64,000 nt of DNA, taken from the NCBI RefSeq assembly GCF_026914265.1, contig NC_069132.1, forward strand, positions 33,350,932 through 33,414,931, given 5' to 3'. The notes beneath the pieces were generated by a model. The model ran no database searches. It was not told the DNA's origin and saw only the letters and a program-made list of their open reading frames with translations. The position numbers and the translations under genes were made by a program. This document shows positions 60,101 to 64,000 of this stretch, one piece after another. Each line of letters opens with the position of its first letter. Positions within the stretch are counted from its first letter, which is position 1. The stretch is from Mya arenaria. Its lineage: Eukaryota > Mollusca > Bivalvia > Myida > Myidae.

Positions 60101-63100
60101 TATCCCACATTGACGTTGGCTGTTCGTAAAAAGGTTTACCTATTGCGTTAAATATCGCATTGACAGCGGAATACGCGTTATTTACAAGAATGTCCAAGTG
60201 TCCATCGTTTTCACGTTTAACCGTCTCAAACAACTCCTCGATATCCTTGTCATTGGAGTGATCACACTGTACCGGAATGCACGTGCCGCCACGAGCCTTA
60301 ATTTCACGTGCAGTGTCACGTAACGAGCCGCCGATACACCAGTCTTTCGGGGGATCCAGCGTTCTTCCGGTAATGAAGACCTTTGCCACCTTTTCCGCAA
60401 GCTGAAGGGCGATCCCTTTACCGATTCCACGAGTAGCACCAGTAACAATGCACACCTTGTCGCTAAGTGGAGCCATGTCGGAATTATCAGTTTTTATTGT
60501 TTAACGAAATGAATGGTACTGTACAAGAGGTATACATATAAATAAAAAAGGAGTATATTCTGCATTGAATTTAACTGTCGTTATCTCTGAATACATGTAC
60601 ATGTCTTATGTCGAACACCACAAATGCCAAAAAAATGTGTCAACTTACTGATGATCTTGACCTCTTTTAAGCCACTAGTTTCAATGACCTGTCAAGCTGC
60701 TGTATTATTTTAGCTAACATGCAGCGAGTTAGTATGGCGTCCATTTTGTTCACTGATAAGCATTCACAAATTAACATAACTATGTCAAGTCAAGTTACAT
60801 TCATTCATTCATTCATTCATTCATTCATTCATTCATTCATTCATTCATTCATTCATTCATTCATTCATTCATTCATTCATTCATTCATTCATTCATTCAT
60901 TCATTCATTCATTCATTCATTCATTCATTCATTCATTCATTCATGTAATATCAAATGATAAACATCGCACAGAGGCAAACAAGTGAAATTACATACAGCA
61001 CATTAATTTGTATCGCTTGTTGGTTAGGGTTAGTAGGGCATTGCTATGGAAAATATCTAATAAAGGTTGATTTGTGAGAACGGACGTCCGTCCGACCGTC
61101 CGTCCGAACGTCTGTCTGTCACTTATTTCAGCATTTTTCAGACCCGTATACCAATTTACAACAGTTATCACCAGATGTTACAACAAACAATACACATGCA
61201 CAACCCCAACCATAATACAAATTGTAACTGTTACATATAATGTTGTATTCCAGTGTGTGCGTTTCTCACCATCAGACAGTATATGCAGGGCCCTAAATGC
61301 CGCAGCACATTGAAACTGGCAGGCAAAACTGTAATCAACGACTAATATAATGTTGTTTTCCAGTGTGTGCGGTTCCCACCATCAGACAGTAAATACAGTG
61401 CCCAAAATACCGCAGCACATTGAAACTTGCGGGCAAAACTGTCTGTAATCAACGACTAATATAATGTTGTTTTCCAGTATGTGCGTTTCTCAGCGTCCGA
61501 CAGTATATGCAGGGCCCAAAATGCCGCAGCACATTGAAACTGGCAGGCAAAACTGTCCTTATAACAGGAGCGAATACCGGCATTGGGAAAGAAACCGCGA
61601 AAGATCTGGCTAAGAGAGGTATGCTAATTGTAACTTGGTCAACGTTTGTCCGGAACAGAACTCAGAAACTGCTTGAACGAATCGTTTGAAAGTTGAATTG
61701 ATTTATTTCGCCTGTTTCGAGTAAGCATTTATGACGTCATTGGTGATATAAGCATTCAGTATATACAAGTGTTCTTAAATAATTTGGAGGTAAGGTTTAT
61801 TAGTATAAAGTTGTATAACTTGTCGCCCAATTTTTCTCATACTTAAAACTTTGCTGTATTTGTAGGAGCTAGAGTGATTTTAGCATGCAGAGATCTGACG
61901 CGAGCACAGAAAGCTGCCAGTGATATCACCAACAGCACGGGAAACTCGAACGTCGTGGTATACAAGTTGGACCTTTCCTCCCTCAAGTCCGTCCGAGAAT
62001 GTGCTGAAGAGGTGAAGAAAAATGAGCAGAGGCTTGACATTCTGATAAACAATGCAGGTACATCTATTGAAATTAATCACCATGTTCAAACAAAACACAC
62101 AGCTATTTGGGAGTTGGGAGTTTTTATTACTCCCAGTAACTATACATGTATAGGTCTTACTCCAATTCACGCAAGAGAAAACTACACGGGATATACGAGA
62201 ATATTAATTACATTTTTAACATCTCCTTTCATAACTATTGTATTTCATCACGTTTTATTTAAAAAGTCTGTATTTTCATATCCTTGGAGTCAGGAAAAAC
62301 TTGAACCATAACTAAAAAGCGTTAAAGATTTGAAACGAAAAACTTATACATGCTCATAATGTCAAGTATTAAATACTGCACCCAAAGCATAAGCTACTGG
62401 ATTTATACGTATCAATCCATTAAAGGCTCAGTTTAATCCTTCTATAAGTGAGTGCCCCCCCCCCCCCCTAAAAATAAAATAACAACAACAAAAAAACGTG
62501 TATTCTACACAACCTCTGTGTATTGATCTTAATCTAATTGCCTAAATGTCTTCTCCGATCTGAATATCCTGCTGTGCAGTTGTGGAGGTTTTATTATAGA
62601 AATGGACCTTAAATGGCTCTGAGCCAATAAACAAATAAACAGGAAATTGGCCCCTACTGTAACATCAGTGCAATTAGCAGGAGATGCACAGCAGGGGATT
62701 GTCATACCGAACATTCCTTAAACTAGGCCTTTAAGTGCAAGTGTGTAATTTCAATCACGAGGGTAGTTAGTGAACTGTTTTGTCCCATATTGTCAAGGGC
62801 AGCATTCAATAAATAACGTGGTTATAAGTAAATAGCAGTGAACTGTATCGGCACTAAAATGGTTGCATGCTTAAGACTCTCTACTTATAGCATGACCGAT
62901 ATTGTAGTTTATGTATAGACGAAAACAAAGAAAAGATTTTACAACATATTGCAATGAACCAAGTCAAGTCCCACAACTCTGTCAACAACATTTCTCGAGT
63001 TATGGCTCATCACTCAATAAAATGGCGTTGGTTTCTGTAGGGACTGAACTAGACTAAACACAATTACTATGGTTTTGTAAAAGCTTGTTGGTTATGTTAA

Positions 63101-63501
63101 GGATAACCCCCAACCAGCGGCTTTGTTGAAAGCTGTACTAGTATAGTGAGAGTGGCCTAGTGGTATAAATATCCGACCTTCACCCGTTCAAGCCCTAGCA
63201 CATTTTGTGGGCCACTCATTCAGGAACTACTGATTTATACATCATACATGTGTATGATTCTTGTTAGCTTTAAATGTCTTGATAATTGAGCTTAAGGATA
63301 CAAGTTTACACTGAAAACAGTGCAGTTCACCAACTTTTCCAGGTGTAATGTGGACCCCACAATGCCAGACCGAGGATGGGTTTGACATGCAGATGGGGAC
63401 GAACCACCTGGGACATTTTCTCTTCACGAATTCACTGCTCGACCTGGTGAAAAAGTCTGCCCCAAGTCGCATTGTAACAGTTGCATCCCGTGCACATGAA
63501 A
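57136..63501 (+). CDS. Retinol-dehydrogenase-like SDR, paralogue B (3' end beyond the window)
   Basis: Four exons are visible with the same lengths and phases as paralogue A: 57136-57208, 61478-61618, 61866-62057, 63343-63501. The start [14 protein letters not shown] is preceded by an in-frame ATG at 57,118. A membrane-anchor segment (LTYGVIGVCAFLSV), TGANTGIG and NNAG are conserved. The segment before the active site reads VTVASRAHE where A has VTVSSLGHR; the catalytic Ser (second position) is kept. The tyrosine/lysine exon lies right of 64,000. Exon 3 is almost identical to that of A, so the duplication is recent or gene conversion has acted. Two partial copies of exon 2 precede the real one, and a DHRS1-like copy sits in intron 1. 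Confidence 0.9.
57277..57554. mobile_element. MITE with about 77-bp terminal inverted repeats
   Basis: The left arm AAGTGACTTGGAGGGAATGT then GCTGAATTTTGACCTC mirrors the right arm GAGGTCAAAATTTAGCAC then ATTCCCTCCAAGTCACT with only a few mismatches, around a 120-bp centre. A TATAATAC string flanks both sides. It is in intron 1 of SDR paralogue B. Confidence 0.85.
58128..58310 (+). other. Possible alternative exon in SDR paralogue B intron 1
   Basis: After a CCTGTAG acceptor (about 58,139) a frame that continues exon 1 in the correct phase is open for about 60 codons ([19 protein letters not shown]...) before a stop. Its content (Gly/Gln/Arg-rich) does not resemble an SDR. It is either an alternative terminal exon or chance. 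Confidence 0.25.
58311..58965. other. SDR B intron 1 sequence with a poly-C repeat
   Basis: GCCTGGTTTAAGCCTTCT followed by a C13 run and CGTGTATAGTACACAACTT resembles sequence at about 62,424-62,525 in intron 3. This suggests two copies of one low-copy repeat. No gene is seen. Confidence 0.45.
58970..59250. repeat. 36-bp minisatellite (about 8 copies)
   Basis: Units contain TGTCATGTAAACGGGGTATC then CCATATGGTCAGTC with a period of 36 bp. As 36 is divisible by three, 12-residue repetitive frames are open on both strands; there is no start context or domain to support them. Confidence 0.93.
59520..60476 (-). pseudogene. DHRS1-like SDR, intronless copy with frame interruptions
   Basis: The minus strand encodes a protein resembling DHRS1 end to end: [12 protein letters not shown] (cofactor loop), [54 protein letters not shown] (Tyr/Lys), [15 protein letters not shown], and a C-terminal [12 protein letters not shown]. 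There are two frame changes: one at SLWP|GAV near 59,872 (one base missing) and one between GGHAW and VRVPKW near 59,570-59,600. AEKVAKVF has Val where the family usually has Gly. Lack of introns suggests a retrocopy, although no poly-A tract or target duplication is visible. It is nested on the opposite strand in intron 1 of the unrelated-subfamily SDR paralogue B. An assembly error could mimic one frameshift; two make a dead copy more likely. Confidence 0.8.
60799..60944. repeat. (CATT)n tetranucleotide microsatellite, about 36 copies
   Basis: Uninterrupted CATT/ATTC repeats, so probably young and highly polymorphic. Confidence 0.98.
61254..61330 (+). pseudogene. Partial duplicate of SDR B exon 2, unit 1 (splice-compatible)
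   Basis: A TTGTATTCCAG acceptor is followed by TGTGTGCGTTTCTCACCATC and the first half of exon 2 up to GGCAAAACT. It then diverges to GTAATCAACGACTAA. Spliced to exon 1 it stays in frame as [16 protein letters not shown]... and ends soon after KTVIND, so it would truncate the protein before the cofactor loop. A GT directly after AAAACT could also act as a donor. Confidence 0.75.
61364..61440 (+). pseudogene. Partial duplicate of SDR B exon 2, unit 2 (stop-containing)
   Basis: The second 110-114 bp unit has an acceptor TGTTTTCCAG and the same half-exon, but CAGTAAATACAG places an in-frame stop after IRQ. It is followed by the same ATCAACGACTAATATAATG linker and then the acceptor of the real exon 2 at 61,478. 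Confidence 0.75.
62058..63342 (+). other. Intron 3 of SDR paralogue B
   Basis: Contains a C14 run (about 62,455) in a repeat shared with 58,320, and a tRNA-like SINE head near 63,139. No further exon is seen. Confidence 0.5.
63139..63215 (+). mobile_element. tRNA-derived SINE-like head
   Basis: GAGAGTGGCCTAGTGGTATA resembles an A box and CCGTTCAAGCCCTAGCA resembles a B box, at tRNA-like spacing. It is too degenerate for a working tRNA. Distinct from the heads at 30,105 and 55,183. Confidence 0.55.
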
Positions 63502-63660
63502 GTATGAATGGATATAATTTAGAATGTGTATACATACAATTTCAGAATCAAAAATCAAAGACAATGTACATGCGTATGTTTAATCTATTAAAGCTTGTTA
63601 TAAAGATTTTCTGTTATTCGGAACTCCTCTGCCATTTTCTATCGAAAGCAACCTCGTATG

Positions 63661-63957
63661 TATAATGGACTGTTTACAATTTCAGAAATCTGTACACTTT
63701 AACTACGCTGCAAGTAGATCGCGTAGTAATTTAAATTAACAGCTAAACTTAATGTCTTGGCTTTTGGTAATCTTAATTATGTTTGCAGTAATACAGTCCA
63801 CTGACAATAAATTGAAACTAAGATATCCAAATACACGTTAAAACACTACATTCAATTAATAATAATATTCAAAATTTTACGAACCACTTCTACTGATGTA
63901 CCGGCATACATCCGAGGATGTTTTTGATAGAACATGGCTGAGGAGTTCCGAATGGAT
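63661..63957 (+). repeat. Dispersed unclassified repeat, copy 2
   Basis: Same family and orientation as 14,709-15,000; shares AGTAGATCGCGTAGTAATTT, GATGTACCGGCATACATC and GAGTTCCGAATGG-type landmarks. Lies after exon 4 of SDR paralogue B. The ends are undefined. Confidence 0.7.
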
Positions 63958-64000
63958 TTTTAGTATTCATGCGGGAAAACCTGTGTAGCCAGCCATGCCA

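Noticed and set aside
60719-60958. His/Ser/Phe/Ile repeat protein
   Set aside because: Translation of the (CATT)n microsatellite.

Overview
The window looks like a piece of a bivalve mollusc nuclear genome. This is inferred from AT-rich DNA, multi-exon genes with GT-AG introns of about 100-4,000 bp, abundant tandem repeats inside introns, TTAA-flanked miniature inverted-repeat elements, tRNA-derived SINE heads of a type I associate with molluscs, and a caspase with a death-effector-like prodomain. I saw no bacterial operon, CRISPR array or endogenous-virus sequence. The species cannot be named from sequence alone.

Layout. 1-2,033: a 65-66 bp tandem array that runs off the left edge and lies upstream of the last exon of an unrecognised gene (2,364-2,472, +). 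6.5-9.6 kb: a 44-bp satellite that appears to be an internal amplification of a mobile element with two more copies at 21.7 and 35.8 kb. 10.8-11.8 kb (-): a broken rhodopsin-family GPCR. 13.0-23.5 kb (+): about 22 phase-consistent exons of an adhesion GPCR (cadherin-like, PAN/apple, GAIN/GPS, 7TM) whose 5' end was not found. 25.8-26.4 kb (-): a LINE fragment. 27.3-33.2 kb (-): a complete 8-exon caspase of 394 codons. 40.5-46.5 kb (-): a complete two-exon KIF-binding protein gene of 700 codons. 46.8-54.5 kb (+): a complete 7-exon retinol-dehydrogenase-like SDR of 332 codons, divergent from KIFBP. 57.1 kb to beyond the right edge (+): a tandem paralogue of that SDR, cut by the window. Its first intron holds an intronless, frame-interrupted DHRS1-like SDR copy on the opposite strand (59.5-60.5 kb).

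Working together: the genes are unrelated in pathway, as is usual for an animal chromosome segment, except for the tandem SDR pair, which share intron positions and phases. The adhesion GPCR would sense extracellular ligands or matrix. The caspase is a cell-death or immune protease. KIFBP regulates kinesin motors. The SDRs are probably membrane-anchored retinoid or carbonyl reductases.

The most notable observations are the satellite that can be traced to a mobile-element core, the tandem partial copies of exon 2 in both SDR genes (one splice-compatible and truncating), the nested DHRS1 copy, and the cadherin-like/PAN ectodomain of the adhesion GPCR. Exon boundaries were read by eye from splice sites and reading-frame continuity; the three complete genes each sum to a whole number of codons.
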